Assembly (NCBI RefSeq): GCF_001879695.1
Contig: NZ_MNBL01000042.1
Coordinates: forward strand, 1 to 64,000
Length of the DNA: 64,000 nucleotides
Direction of reading: 5' to 3'
From: Nioella sediminis
GTDB lineage: Bacteria; Pseudomonadota; Alphaproteobacteria; Rhodobacterales; Rhodobacteraceae
The stretch's first letter is position 1. Each line of letters opens with the position of its first letter. The notes under the pieces are model-generated. The model saw only the letters and a list, made by a program, of their open reading frames with translations. It made no database searches and was not told where the DNA came from. The position numbers and the translations under genes were made by a program. Of the stretch, positions 17,904 to 26,938 are shown in pieces.

Positions 17904-17983
17904 TCCTTTCATCTTGGCCCAAATACCTCAGGGGGTGCGGGGGAGGATCCCCCGCGGGTCGACGCGCAATGCGCGGCGAAACC
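17904..17983 (+). repeat. Composite intergenic repeat, copy C (after the thiolase gene)
   Basis: It begins with TCCTTTCATCTTGG within two bases of the stop codon, continues CCCAAATACCTC and a perfect GCGGGGG/CCCCCGC hairpin, and ends with CGGCGAAACC at 17974-17983. The same left end follows the EamA gene at 37957, and the same two ends, inverted, bound the spacers at 3927-4110 and 35135-35323. The hairpin suggests termination of the thiolase transcript. Confidence 0.72.
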
Positions 17984-18006
17984 CCTGACAAAGGAGCAAT
18001 CCGCCA

Positions 18007-18459
18007 ATGTCCCTCGACTACGCCAGCCTCACGAAAACCATCGCCGCCCTCACCGATGGCGAAACAGATGAGGTCGCGCTCATGGCGACACTCGCCTGCG
18101 AGATCCATCACGCCGATGATCGCTTCGACTGGACGGGCTTCTACCGCGTGACCGAACCGGGGTTGCTCAAGATCGGCCCCTATCAGGGTGGTCACGGCTG
18201 TCTGCAGATCCCCTTCGACAAGGGCGTTTGCGGTGCTGCGGCCTGCACGGGCGAGGTGCAATTGGTGCCAGACGTCGATGCCTTCCCCGGCCATATCGCC
18301 TGTGCCTCCTCGACGCGGTCGGAGATTGTCCTGCCGGTCCGCAACGCGGCGGGCGAGATCATCGCGGTTCTCGATATCGACAGCGACCAGCCCGATGCCT
18401 TCACCGAGGAAGACACGAAGGGCCTCTCCGCCATCCTTTCCTCGGTATTCTCACGGTAA
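18007..18459 (+). CDS. msrC: Free methionine-(R)-sulfoxide reductase (GAF domain)
   Basis: A 150-residue GAF protein of the fRMsr family. The three catalytic cysteines are Cys65 (GGHGCLQIPF), Cys75 (KGVCGAAA) and Cys99 (GHIACASS); their 10- and 24-residue spacings equal those of the E. coli enzyme. The motifs WTGFYRV, GPYQG, VPDVDAFPGH and SEIVLPV are also family-specific. It reduces free methionine-R-sulfoxide with thioredoxin. It lies 24 nt behind the composite repeat and has AAGGAGCAAT before the ATG, so it can be translated independently of the thiolase gene. Confidence 0.93.
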   Translation: MSLDYASLTKTIAALTDGETDEVALMATLACEIHHADDRFDWTGFYRVTEPGLLKIGPYQGGHGCLQIPFDKGVCGAAACTGEVQLVPDVDAFPGHIACASSTRSEIVLPVRNAAGEIIAVLDIDSDQPDAFTEEDTKGLSAILSSVFSR

Positions 18460-18981
18460 CCTCTCCACCGGGCGGCTTTGGTGCACAAACCGGGGTTTGA
18501 GCACACGCCCCCCTGTGACCGGAGGAACTCTGTCGCGGGGGTACCAACTGCGAGGGAGCGGTTGCGCACCGCGATACGGTTCTGACGTTCGGCGACCCGC
18601 CGTTCGCAGTCTCGGGCCCCAAGACCGTGGCCAAGGAGATCAACGCAGTTCATCTTCGTCTCAGTGCAGCCCCTGCAGTGATATCCGGCCACTTCTATCC
18701 AGAATGCCCGCTCGAGATATCTACAGGCTCTCACGCCATCGTTTCGCGCGATAGCACCCGCCGTGGCTGGCTTCCAGACTTGGGCAGCTATCCGCGACAG
18801 CAAAGAGCCATTCATGCGCCCTTGGTTTTAGCATAGTGGCGAGCGGCGGCGGCCCCCGAGCGGCGATCTCTTTGTGGCTCGGGATTCGTCATTTTGACCT
18901 GAGCTTACACACGCAATGCCTTCCACGTGCGTGCGGTAGCCTTGATGCCACTTGCGGAGGCTCGTAGATCATTGAAAATAT
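18460..18981. other. Non-coding stretch without a recognisable gene
   Basis: About 520 nt between the fRMsr stop and the tRNA-Pro gene. Long frames across it are antisense extensions of fRMsr or lack any domain pattern. Base composition is mixed and lower in GC in its right half. It may hold a decayed gene or the fRMsr 3' region; I see no repeat, integrase trace or other element that I can name. Confidence 0.5.
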
Positions 18982-19058
18982 TGGTCGGAGTGAGAGGATT
19001 CGAACCTCCGACCCCTGCCTCCCGAAGACAGTGCTCTACCAGGCTGAGCTACACTCCG
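18982..19058 (-). tRNA. tRNA-Pro (anticodon CGG)
   Basis: Seven-base acceptor arm CGGAGTG paired with CACTCCG, D-arm with AGCTCAGCCTGGTAGAGC, anticodon stem CTGTC/GGCAG, loop TTCGGGA with CGG at the anticodon, and T-arm GGAGG TTCGAAT CCTCT. The discriminator base and CCA are encoded (18985-18982). Length with CCA is 77 nt. All cloverleaf pairings can be drawn by eye. Confidence 0.95.
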
Positions 19059-19176
19059 ACCGTGCCGGGCGGGATAGCGGGGGAATCGCGCCTTTGCAAG
19101 GGGGATTTCACCGGCTTGCTTGATCCCGCGCGCAATCCCTGCAAGAAGGCAGGCAACCGACAAGACGAGCGATATC

Positions 19177-20175
19177 ATGGAAAAAAACGCCTCCATCCTG
19201 CTGACCGGCGGCACCGGGTCCTTCGGGTCCCATTTCGTGCCGATGACGCTGGAGAAATACGACCCGGCCCGCCTGATCATCTATTCGAGGGACGAGATGA
19301 AGCAGTGGGACATGGCCAAGAAATATGGCGATGACCCACGGGTGCGTTTCTTCATCGGTGATGTGCGCGACCGGGAGCGGCTGTATCGCGCGCTCGACGG
19401 GGTGGATTACGTGGTCCATGCGGCGGCAACCAAGATCGTGCCAACCGCCGAATACAATCCTTTCGAATGCGTCAAGACCAACATCAACGGCGCGATGAAC
19501 CTGATAGATGCCTGCATCGACAAGGGCGTGAAGAAATGCGTGGCGCTGTCGACCGACAAGGCCTCGTCTCCCGTAAACCTCTATGGCGCGACCAAGCTGG
19601 CCTCGGACAAGCTGTTCGTGTCGGGAAATTCCTATGCAGGCAGCGACGGGTGCCGCTTTGCCGTGGTGCGCTATGGCAACGTGATGGGGTCGCGCGGGTC
19701 GGTCATCCCCTTCTTCAAATCCCTTGACGCGGGGGCGATGCTGCCGATCACAGACACCCGCATGACCCGCTTCATGATCACCCTTCCGCAAGGCGTAGAA
19801 CTGGTCTGGCATGCGTTCGAAGACATGGTCGGCGGAGAGATCTACGTGAAGAAGATCCCGTCGATGAACATCCTCGACATCGCCGAGGCTTGCGTACCGG
19901 GATGCGAGCACAAGGTTGTCGGCATCCGCCCCGGTGAAAAACTGCACGAGCAGATGATCGGCGAAGAGGACGCGGCGCATACTTTCGAGTACCCCGAGCA
20001 TTTCAAGATCCTTCCGGCGATCCACAACTGGTCAACCGATGCGGGCCGGATCAAGGATGGGGTCAAGGTGCCCGAGGGCTTTTCCTATGTGTCTAACACC
20101 AACCCGGACTGGATGTCGGTCGAGGAACTGCGCGCCTGGATCGAAACCAACGCGGACACGATCGGGCATTTCTGA
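19177..20175 (+). CDS. pseB: UDP-N-acetylglucosamine 4,6-dehydratase (inverting), PseB
   Basis: A 332-residue extended SDR: NAD(P) motif LLTGGTGSFGSHF (9-20), catalytic STDKASSPVNLYGATKL with Thr126-Asp127-Lys128, Tyr136 and Lys140, plus FECVKTNINGAMN. The Asp-Lys replacement of the usual Glu-Met and the GTGSFG motif mark the inverting 4,6-dehydratases that begin pseudaminic acid synthesis. It converts UDP-GlcNAc to the 4-keto-6-deoxy-L-arabino sugar. The ATG at 19177 begins just before the Rossmann strand. Its stop overlaps the pseC start by 1 nt. The later genes of the pathway (pseH, pseG, pseI, pseF) are not in the window. Confidence 0.93.
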   Translation: MEKNASILLTGGTGSFGSHFVPMTLEKYDPARLIIYSRDEMKQWDMAKKYGDDPRVRFFIGDVRDRERLYRALDGVDYVVHAAATKIVPTAEYNPFECVKTNINGAMNLIDACIDKGVKKCVALSTDKASSPVNLYGATKLASDKLFVSGNSYAGSDGCRFAVVRYGNVMGSRGSVIPFFKSLDAGAMLPITDTRMTRFMITLPQGVELVWHAFEDMVGGEIYVKKIPSMNILDIAEACVPGCEHKVVGIRPGEKLHEQMIGEEDAAHTFEYPEHFKILPAIHNWSTDAGRIKDGVKVPEGFSYVSNTNPDWMSVEELRAWIETNADTIGHF

Positions 20176-21338
20176 TGGGCGACACGGGCTTCATCCCCTA
20201 CGGCCGGCAGGACATCTCGGAAGACGACATCGCCGCCGTGGTCGAGGTGTTGCGGTCTGACTTCTTGACGCAGGGCCCCAAGGTGCCGGAATTCGAGGCC
20301 GCCATTGCGGGTGCGACCGGCGCGGCCCATGCGGTGGCGGTGAACTCCGCCACCTCGGCGCTGCACATTGCCTGCCTCGCGCTTGGCCTGAAACCCGGCG
20401 GGCTGGTCTGGACCGTGCCTAACACCTTCGTGGCCTCAGCCAACGTGGCGCGGCTTTGTGGGGCGGACGTGGATTTCGTCGATATCCGGGCCAGCGATTA
20501 CTGCATGGACCCGCAGGCGCTGGAGGCAAAGCTTTCAAGTGCGGACCGCAAGCCCGATATCCTGATCCCGGTGCATTTCGCGGGCCAGTCGGCGGATATG
20601 AAGGCCATTGGCGCCATCGCAAAGGCCCATGGCATCCGGGTGATCGAGGACGCCAGCCACTGCATCGGCGGGCAGTACAACGGTCAGCCGATCGGGGCGT
20701 GTGAGTTTTCCGACATCTGCGTGTTCAGCTTCCACCCCGTGAAGATCATCACCACGGCAGAAGGCGGCCTGGCCACCACGCAGAACGCGGGGCTTGCCGC
20801 CGCGATGGGGCTTTACCGGTCCCACGGCGTGACCCGCGACCCGGACCTGATGGAAACCGCGGATGCGGCGCCATGGGAATACGATCAGGTCGCACTTGGC
20901 CTGAACTACCGCATGACCGAGATGCAAGCCGCTCTCGGAGTCAGCCAGACCCGGCGGCTTGCGGATTTCGTGGCGCACCGGCAGCGGATGGCAAAGCGAT
21001 ATGATGCCCTTCTGGCCGACCTGCCGCTGATCCTGCCGTGGCAGAACCCCGACAGCTATTCGGCGCTGCACCTTTACCCGGTCCTGATCGACACGGACAA
21101 AACCAACCGCACGCGGCGCGAGGTCTTCGACCATCTGCGCGCGGCGGGGATCGGCGTGAACGTGCATTACATCCCGGTTCACACGCAGCCCGACTATCAG
21201 AGGCTTGGCTTCCGGCGCGGCGATTTCCCGGTGTCGGAATGGTACTATGACCGCGCGATTTCCATCCCGCTCTATTACGGGCTGAATGAGACCTTGCAGG
21301 ATCGTGTCATTGCCGCACTGGCCGAGGCACTGGCCTGA
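20175..21338 (+). CDS. pseC: UDP-4-amino-4,6-dideoxy-N-acetyl-beta-L-altrosamine transaminase, PseC
   Basis: A 387-residue DegT/DnrJ/EryC1/StrS aminotransferase: N-terminal FIPYGRQDISEDDIAAVVEVLRSDFLTQGPKVPEFE, PLP lysine Lys190 in FSFHPVKIITTAEGG, and the substrate loop ALGLNYRMTEMQAALG. This is the PseC sub-branch: it aminates the product of PseB. The two genes overlap by 1 nt (TGATG), so translation is coupled. Flagellin or surface-glycan decoration is the usual use of the pathway; the window does not show which. Confidence 0.92.
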   Translation: MGDTGFIPYGRQDISEDDIAAVVEVLRSDFLTQGPKVPEFEAAIAGATGAAHAVAVNSATSALHIACLALGLKPGGLVWTVPNTFVASANVARLCGADVDFVDIRASDYCMDPQALEAKLSSADRKPDILIPVHFAGQSADMKAIGAIAKAHGIRVIEDASHCIGGQYNGQPIGACEFSDICVFSFHPVKIITTAEGGLATTQNAGLAAAMGLYRSHGVTRDPDLMETADAAPWEYDQVALGLNYRMTEMQAALGVSQTRRLADFVAHRQRMAKRYDALLADLPLILPWQNPDSYSALHLYPVLIDTDKTNRTRREVFDHLRAAGIGVNVHYIPVHTQPDYQRLGFRRGDFPVSEWYYDRAISIPLYYGLNETLQDRVIAALAEALA

Positions 21339-21356
21339 CCCTGCCGCCTGCGTATC

Positions 21357-22322
21357 TTATTGATCGTCCCGGTCCTCGTCGCGGTCCCGATTGAGGAACG
21401 AGGCCACGCGTGGTGCGCTCGGTGTGCCCACGCGGGATCTCGACCGCAGAACCGGCTGGTTGGAACTGCCTTTGCGCTTGTCCTCACGCAGGACGATATA
21501 AAGCCCGGAAGCTATGATGATCCCGGTGCCGATCATGGTCATCTTGTCGAGGCTTTCGCCAAAGAACAAGGCGCCGAAAATGCTGGCCCAGATGATCTGC
21601 GAATACTGCATCGGCGCGACGATCACCGCCGGGGCCAATCGGTAGGCTGCCACGAGGCAGGCCATGGCGATCAGCGCAAGCAGCGCCACAACGGCAGAGG
21701 CACCAAGGTCGATCAGTTCGACCGGCACATAGACGAAGGGCAGCAACGCCCCCATCACCACGAAATTCACCAGCAGCGGGTAGAGTTGCAGTACCACCGT
21801 CCGCTCGGCCCGTCCGATCTTGCGCATGATGACCGAGCTGAAGGCACTGAAGACAGCGCCAAGCAGCGCGGCGGCGTGGCCGAAAGACAAGGGGGCTGCG
21901 CCCGGTTGCAGCACGACGATCACCCCTGCCAGTCCCACCAGGACGGCCATCGCCCGGTGCAGCCCGACCCGTTCCCCCAATAGCGGGATCGCCAGCACCG
22001 TGACCAGCAGCGGCATCGCAAAGAGGATCGGATAGACCTGCGTCAGCGGCAGAACCGAAAAGGCATAGAATGCACCGGCGGCCCCAAGGGCACCGCTGAC
22101 AGTACGCGCCGCCGTCCACCACGGATGCACCGGCACCAGTGACCCGCCCTTCGAATCGCGGATCATGACGAAAGTCAGCAGCGGGAAGCTGAACAGGACC
22201 GTAAAGAAGATGATCTGGATCGGGCTGTAGGTGCCACCCAGAACCTTGATGACCACATCATGGGTGGCGAAAATCGCGAAAGCAGAAAGAGCGAGAAGAG
22301 AGCCTTTGGCATTTGGCGGCAT
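21357..22322 (-). CDS. EamA/DMT family transporter
   Basis: A 321-residue membrane protein with ten spans in two EamA halves: LLALSAFAIFATHDVVIKVL, FAMPLLVTVLAIPLLGERVGLHRAMAVLVGLAGVIVVL in the first, and the matching WASIFGALFFGESLDKMTMIGTGIIIASGLYIVL in the second. The C-terminal tail of about 35 residues is charged and ends in a run of Arg and Asp (RDRDEDRDD). DMT exporters move small metabolites, amino acids or riboflavin-type compounds; the substrate is unknown. It is convergent with pseC (18 nt) and downstream of a small secreted-protein gene on the same strand. Confidence 0.85.
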   Translation of the reverse strand: MPPNAKGSLLALSAFAIFATHDVVIKVLGGTYSPIQIIFFTVLFSFPLLTFVMIRDSKGGSLVPVHPWWTAARTVSGALGAAGAFYAFSVLPLTQVYPILFAMPLLVTVLAIPLLGERVGLHRAMAVLVGLAGVIVVLQPGAAPLSFGHAAALLGAVFSAFSSVIMRKIGRAERTVVLQLYPLLVNFVVMGALLPFVYVPVELIDLGASAVVALLALIAMACLVAAYRLAPAVIVAPMQYSQIIWASIFGALFFGESLDKMTMIGTGIIIASGLYIVLREDKRKGSSNQPVLRSRSRVGTPSAPRVASFLNRDRDEDRDDQ

Positions 22323-22390
22323 GGAATGTCCTGTTGTACGCTAACAGTCACAGGCTTAGGCCGGTGCCGGGTAAAGGGCAAGCCGCGGTC

Positions 22391-22780
22391 TCAGGGACAG
22401 GGGGTTGCCAGCCAGTCTTCACTACCGCCACGTGCGCATTGCTGCTGGAACCCGTAGGCGGTCAGCGCCCATGCCCCGGCATCCGTGCGGATCAGCTCGA
22501 ATCTCTGGCGCACGGCGGATACGGAATCGTCCGCAAGCCCGGACTCGGTCAGCACGATGACCAGTCGCCCGGTGTCGTCGACCTCGGACAGCAGCTGCAA
22601 TTCAGGCCGGCCCTCGCCATCGGGAAACCCGATGATCCAGTCCTGTACCAAACTCATCGGCTGATCGTGGACCAGTTGGGCAGGCAGGCGAAAGTCGGAA
22701 TGGCCGGGAAGGATCTGCACGTCTTGTGCCGCGGCGGGTGCGGCACAGAGGCAGGCAAAAACAAGAAATGAACGGATCAT
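22391..22780 (-). CDS. Small secreted protein of unknown function
   Basis: A 129-residue protein with a signal peptide (RSFLVFACLCAAPAAAQ-DVQ) and a mature part with two tryptophans near DWIIGFPDGEGRPELQLLSEV and SEDWLATPCP. Two cysteines in the last third (QQQCARGG and TPCP) could form a disulfide. No named domain is visible. It lies between leuB and the EamA gene on the same strand, behind a strong hairpin. Confidence 0.65.
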   Translation of the reverse strand: MIRSFLVFACLCAAPAAAQDVQILPGHSDFRLPAQLVHDQPMSLVQDWIIGFPDGEGRPELQLLSEVDDTGRLVIVLTESGLADDSVSAVRQRFELIRTDAGAWALTAYGFQQQCARGGSEDWLATPCP

Positions 22781-22792
22781 GAAAAGACCTTT

Positions 22793-22826
22793 CGGGTTGG
22801 GACCTGGCCTAGCCTATCCCAACCCG
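22793..22826 (-). terminator. Strong hairpin between leuB and the small secreted-protein gene
   Basis: Perfect 10-bp inverted repeat CGGGTTGGGA ... TCCCAACCCG with a 14-nt loop, 27 nt after the leuB stop on the minus strand and followed by AAAGGTCTTTT. It is a likely leuB terminator, or an attenuating hairpin before the next gene. Confidence 0.65.
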
Positions 22827-22852
22827 CAGGTTCACGTCGAGCGCCCGTTGCC

Positions 22853-23959
22853 TTACAGGCTCGCATCCAGCTTGGCGACGATTGCATCGCCCATTTCGCT
22901 GGTGCTCACGGGGCTGACACCCTCTTCGCCCAGAAGGTCGGCGGTGCGCAGACCGTCGGCCAGAACATCCTCGACGGCCTTTTCCAGACGATCCGCCTCG
23001 GTGCCCATGTCGAAGCTGTAGCGCAGCGCCATGGCAAAGCTGAGGATGCAGGCAATCGGGTTGGCCTTGCCCTGACCCGCGATATCGGGGGCAGAACCGT
23101 GGACGGGCTCATAAAGCGCCTTCGGGCGGCCGTTTTCCATCGGCGCGCCAAGCGAAGCCGAGGGCAGCATCCCGAGCGACCCGGTCAGCATTGCCGCCGC
23201 GTCGGACAGCAGGTCGCCAAACAGGTTGTCGGTCACGATCACGTCGAACTGCTTGGGCCAGCGGCAGAGCTGCATGGCGCCGGCATCAGCGTACATGTGG
23301 CTCAATTCCACGTCCGAATACTCGGCCTGATGCACCTCGGTCACCACGTCGCGCCATAGGATGCCCGATTCCATCACATTGGCCTTCTCCATCGAGCAGA
23401 CCTTGTTGCCGCGCTTGCGGGCCAGTTCAAAGGCAGACCGGGCGACGCGGGCGATCTCGGATTCCGTATAGCGCTGCGTGTTGATGCCGACGCGTTCATT
23501 GCCTTCCTTGATGATCCCGCGCGGTTCACCGAAATAGATGCCGGAGGTCAGTTCACGCACGATCATGATGTCGAGCCCGGCGACCACGTCCTTTTTCAGC
23601 GACGAGAAATCGGCCAGCGCGTCGAAACACTGCGCCGGGCGCAGGTTGGCGAAAAGGTCCATCTCCTTGCGCAGGCGCAGAAGGCCGCGTTCGGGCTTTA
23701 CGCTGAAATCGAGATTGTCGTATTTCGGGCCGCCCACGGCGCCAAGCAGGACGGCATCGACCTCCTGCGCCTTGGCCATGGTGTCGTCGGTCAGCGGCGT
23801 GCCATGGGCGTCGTAGGAACAGCCCCCCACCAGCCCTTCGCTGACATCGAAGGTGACATCGCGTTTGGCGCCGTACCAGTCGATGATCTTGCGCACTTCG
23901 GTCATGACTTCGGGGCCGATGCCGTCACCGGCAAGGATAAGAAGCGAAGGGTTGCTCAT
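22853..23959 (-). CDS. leuB: 3-isopropylmalate dehydrogenase
   Basis: A 368-residue beta-decarboxylating dehydrogenase: [18 protein letters not shown] (N-terminus), [18 protein letters not shown], the isopropylmalate-binding arginines in [18 protein letters not shown], and the NAD/metal segment [34 protein letters not shown] plus [20 protein letters not shown]. It oxidises 3-isopropylmalate to the 2-oxo acid in leucine synthesis. In this window leuD and leuC lie 5 and 8 kb upstream on the same strand, separated by unrelated genes. Confidence 0.97.
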   Translation of the reverse strand: MSNPSLLILAGDGIGPEVMTEVRKIIDWYGAKRDVTFDVSEGLVGGCSYDAHGTPLTDDTMAKAQEVDAVLLGAVGGPKYDNLDFSVKPERGLLRLRKEMDLFANLRPAQCFDALADFSSLKKDVVAGLDIMIVRELTSGIYFGEPRGIIKEGNERVGINTQRYTESEIARVARSAFELARKRGNKVCSMEKANVMESGILWRDVVTEVHQAEYSDVELSHMYADAGAMQLCRWPKQFDVIVTDNLFGDLLSDAAAMLTGSLGMLPSASLGAPMENGRPKALYEPVHGSAPDIAGQGKANPIACILSFAMALRYSFDMGTEADRLEKAVEDVLADGLRTADLLGEEGVSPVSTSEMGDAIVAKLDASL

Positions 23960-24016
23960 GGGGTCATCCGTCCTTGATCTTGGGTCGCATCCGCGTAACG
24001 GCTGCGCGCCCTAGGG

Positions 24017-24907
24017 TCAAGAAAGGAAGGGGGAAAGCCCTTCTGCCAAAGCATCCCATATGCGGGCTATGCGCGGCGTGTGCCGCAGACGTTCATGAGT
24101 CGTCAGCCAGACCGGCAGGGTCGGCAGCGGCACATCGGGCAGGATGCGCGTGACGCGGGGGTCGCGGTCGGCAACCGGGCATTGGCCAAAGCCCAGCCCG
24201 GCCCCGGCACAGACCAGTTCCCAATAGGCAACCTGATCGTCGGTGCGGACCGGAAAACTGTCGCGGGTCACCTCCAGCCCAGCGTCCCGAAATCCACGGA
24301 TCAACCGGTCATCGCGATCATAGCCGACGATATCATGATCCATCAGTTCGGCGAAGCCGCGGGGAACGCCGCGTCGCGCCAGATAGGCCGGTGCCGCATA
24401 GATCCCTAGCTGAAGGTCTCCCAGATGCCGGGTCATCATGTCCAGCTGCTCGGGGCGGTACATGCGCAGAGCGATATCAGCCTCGTGGAACAGCAGGTTC
24501 TCGGACTGGTCCGAGGCTACCAGTTCAAGCTCGATCTCGGGGTGGCGGGTGCGGATTTCCGCAAGGATTGGGGGAAGCAAGTGAACAGAGACGAAAACGC
24601 TTGCCGTAATGCGCACGGGTCCGGCCATGCGCGCGTCACCCCCGGCGGCGGCCAGCGCCACCTGTCGCGCGCCTTCGCGCATTGCTTCGGCACCGGGGCG
24701 CAACTCCCGCCCCAGTGCGCTGAGGGTCAGGCCCTTCGGGTGCCGGTCGAACAAAGCGCCCCCGACCTGGTTCTCCAGCAGCCGAATATGGCGCCCGAGC
24801 GTCGGCTGGCTTTGCCCGGTGTCTCGGGCCGCCGCGGACAGGGATCCGGTTTTGGCCACCGCAAGGAATGACCGCAGAAGGGTCCAGTCGAGGGGCAGAT
24901 ATTCCAT
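24017..24907 (-). CDS. LysR family transcriptional regulator
   Basis: A 296-residue regulator: N-terminal HTH LDWTLLRSFLAVAKTGSLSAAARDTGQSQPTLGRHIRLLENQVGGALFDRHPKGLTLSALG, linker helix LRPGAEAMREGARQV, and a periplasmic-binding-protein-like effector domain (VRITASVFVSVHLLPPILAEIRTRHPEIELELVASDQSENLLFHEADIALRMYRP). The AALRMYRP-type variant is found in the sub-branch that often controls an adjacent reductase. It diverges from the NAD-epimerase gene by 103 nt; the palindrome ATTCGAAT at 24955-24962 in that spacer is a possible binding half-site. Confidence 0.93.
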   Translation of the reverse strand: MEYLPLDWTLLRSFLAVAKTGSLSAAARDTGQSQPTLGRHIRLLENQVGGALFDRHPKGLTLSALGRELRPGAEAMREGARQVALAAAGGDARMAGPVRITASVFVSVHLLPPILAEIRTRHPEIELELVASDQSENLLFHEADIALRMYRPEQLDMMTRHLGDLQLGIYAAPAYLARRGVPRGFAELMDHDIVGYDRDDRLIRGFRDAGLEVTRDSFPVRTDDQVAYWELVCAGAGLGFGQCPVADRDPRVTRILPDVPLPTLPVWLTTHERLRHTPRIARIWDALAEGLSPFLS

Positions 24908-25010
24908 TCATAAATGTATATCACACCGCCGATTTTTCGCAATACACACGTCAAATTCGAATACCTATTCTGATGTCGATCGAATGGATATCAACGCAGG
25001 ATCCAGTACC

Positions 25011-25931
25011 ATGCCACGAACAGCCCTCATCCTTGGTGCATCCGGAAGCTTCGGTCACAACGCGGCACAGGCTTTCGAGGAAGCCGGCTGGACCGTCCGC
25101 CGGTTTGACCGCAAGACCGGCGACATGATCCGTGACGCGCAAGGCGTCGATGTGATCGTCAACGCGATGAACCCACCCAATTACCATGCGTGGGACAAGC
25201 TGATTCCACAGATCACCGGCCAGGTTCTGGCAGCGGCAAAGGCCAGCGGGGCAGCTGTCCTTCTGCCGGGCAACGTTTATGTCTTCGGTGATCAGCCCGG
25301 CCCATGGAGCGAAACAACCCCGCATCGCCCGATTGCCCGCAAGGGCCGTGTCCGGGCGGAGATGGAGGCAGCATATCGACAGGCCGCGCAGGACGGTGTG
25401 CAAGTGATCATCCTGCGCGGTGGTGACTTCGTAGATCCGGACAGCCCCAATACCGTGTTGAATCTCGTATCGCTCAAGGCGGTGTCAAAGGGTCGGATCA
25501 CCTCCCTCGGCCGCCCGGATGTTCCGCGCGCCTACGCCTATCTGCCCGATATGGCGCGGGCCGCTGTTGCATTGGCTGAACGGCGTCGCAGCCTTTCGCT
25601 CTTCGAGGATGTGCCGTTTCCGGGCCATACCTTTTCCATGACCGAACTGGCCTCTGCCCTTCAGGCACAGATGGGGCGTCCGTTGCGCATGCGCGGGTTT
25701 CCCTGGTGGGCCTTGCGTCTGGCCTCGCCGGTCTGGGAACTGGCGCGCGAGCTGACCGAGATGCGGTATCTTTATGACACGCCGCATCGGTTGGACGGCA
25801 CACGGTTTCGCCAGGTGCTGCCGGATTTCGAGGAGACGTCGTTTGGGAAGGTTGTGAAAAGTCACCTGCCCAAGGGACAACGGGCCGGGTCAGGGAAGAG
25901 CGATGTCCACCCAGACGAGGCGATGGCGTGA
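25011..25931 (+). CDS. NAD(P)-dependent epimerase/reductase-like (extended SDR)
   Basis: A 306-residue atypical SDR: Rossmann motif ALILGASGSFGHNAAQAF (4-21) and LLPGNVYVFGDQPGPWSE, then a C-terminal AHLPDMARA-like segment (YAYLPDMARAAVALAE) typical of NAD-dependent epimerase/NmrA-like members. The usual Tyr-x-x-x-Lys is not evident: the region has NVYVFGD, so it may be a redox sensor or non-catalytic member. The ATG at 25011 starts right at the Rossmann strand. It diverges from a LysR gene, the classical regulator-target layout. Its last 42 bp overlap the convergent EEP gene. Confidence 0.78.
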   Translation: MPRTALILGASGSFGHNAAQAFEEAGWTVRRFDRKTGDMIRDAQGVDVIVNAMNPPNYHAWDKLIPQITGQVLAAAKASGAAVLLPGNVYVFGDQPGPWSETTPHRPIARKGRVRAEMEAAYRQAAQDGVQVIILRGGDFVDPDSPNTVLNLVSLKAVSKGRITSLGRPDVPRAYAYLPDMARAAVALAERRRSLSLFEDVPFPGHTFSMTELASALQAQMGRPLRMRGFPWWALRLASPVWELARELTEMRYLYDTPHRLDGTRFRQVLPDFEETSFGKVVKSHLPKGQRAGSGKSDVHPDEAMA

Positions 25932-26933
25932 CGCGCCATTGCCATCCTCACCGCCGAGCAGGGGCCAGTCCGGGCTGTTCCGTGAGGGCCAGAAAACGCC
26001 GCTTGCGGTGATACTCAGATCGGCGGAGGGCAGGATATAGCTGACGCGCAGATTGCCGGGGTCGGGCTCGGACCAATCGGCGGTGTCGGTGGGGTCGCCC
26101 ACCTCTGCCCCGCCGGGGCTGGTCGGTGCCGGGTCTTGCAGACGCGGGTGCGACAAGGCTTCGATCAAGGCCCCTCGCCGCGCCTCCCCATCCACGGGAT
26201 CGGCGTTCAGCACTCCCATCAACACGAAGCGAGAGTCGAGCGACGGCGTATCGGATGGGGACCATCCGTCGATACGGTTCAGCCAGAACCGGAGCTCATC
26301 CTCGTTGCGGTGACCGTTTCGATCCTCTGGCCCGTCAAAGACCGGCGGCGTGGCGTGAAGGGTCAACAGGCGCAAGGGTCCGTCAACGGTGACGATGTCA
26401 ATCTCCCATGCTGCGACGCTGGCCAGCCGCTGTACCGAAAGCGCGCCCATTGGCAGAACCTCTGCCGCGCGCCCGTTCGGCAGGTCCTGCCACAAGAACC
26501 CGGAATGGTCGTATACCTCTCCGATCGGCAGGCGAGACAGCACCGCCATGCCGCCCTGCCCGGTAAACCGGCCATAGCCCTGAGCATCCCGCGGCCGGCC
26601 AAGCCGCCCGTCGCCGTCGATGTCGAACCCGGTGGGAACGCCGGTATTCGGGGGCAGTGACAGGCGAAAGGGGTAGTCGGCCCCTGCCCGCGCAAGACGC
26701 GCGACAAATGCCGCAAGGGCGTGCTGTTCGAAGTCGTGGTCGAAACCCTGGAGCACCAGAATATCCGCATCGGCATTCACGATGACCTGCACCACGGCGG
26801 CAACCTGCGGATCCTCCCCCCGCAGAATATCGCGCAGCAACAGGCCGGGGCCATCGCGGGACAGTTCTGTATGGTAGGTGGCAATGCGGATCTGGTCGGC
26901 GTTGGCGGGCATGGCTGCCATCAGCAGCCACAA
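25890..26933 (-). CDS. Secreted endonuclease/exonuclease/phosphatase (EEP) family protein
   Basis: About 340 residues with an N-terminal hydrophobic stretch (LILLWLLMAAMPANA-D) that acts as a signal peptide. The EEP fold is shown by IRIATYHTEL at the start, DADILVLQGFDHD, SRLPIGEVYDHSGF, LRLLTLHATPPVF, RFVLMGVLNADPVDG, LRVSYILPSADL and the catalytic C-terminal GASRHRLVWVDI. The Asn and Glu of the first motif deviate (YHTEL, VLQGFD in place of N and QE), so nuclease activity is uncertain. Start is not settled: candidates are TTG 26933 or ATG 26921, and translation may be coupled to the upstream gene, which ends at 26939. Confidence 0.72.
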   Translation of the reverse strand: MWLLMAAMPANADQIRIATYHTELSRDGPGLLLRDILRGEDPQVAAVVQVIVNADADILVLQGFDHDFEQHALAAFVARLARAGADYPFRLSLPPNTGVPTGFDIDGDGRLGRPRDAQGYGRFTGQGGMAVLSRLPIGEVYDHSGFLWQDLPNGRAAEVLPMGALSVQRLASVAAWEIDIVTVDGPLRLLTLHATPPVFDGPEDRNGHRNEDELRFWLNRIDGWSPSDTPSLDSRFVLMGVLNADPVDGEARRGALIEALSHPRLQDPAPTSPGGAEVGDPTDTADWSEPDPGNLRVSYILPSADLSITASGVFWPSRNSPDWPLLGGEDGNGASRHRLVWVDIALP

Positions 26934-26938
26934 AAGGA

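Noticed and set aside
18982-19176. Integrated element next to tRNA-Pro
   Set aside because: No integrase gene or repeat of the tRNA 3' end was seen in the window, so an island cannot be claimed.
24984-25010. Earlier ATG start (24984) for the NAD-epimerase-like gene
   Set aside because: It adds nine residues before the Rossmann strand and lies close to the LysR promoter; the 25011 ATG fits the family start better.
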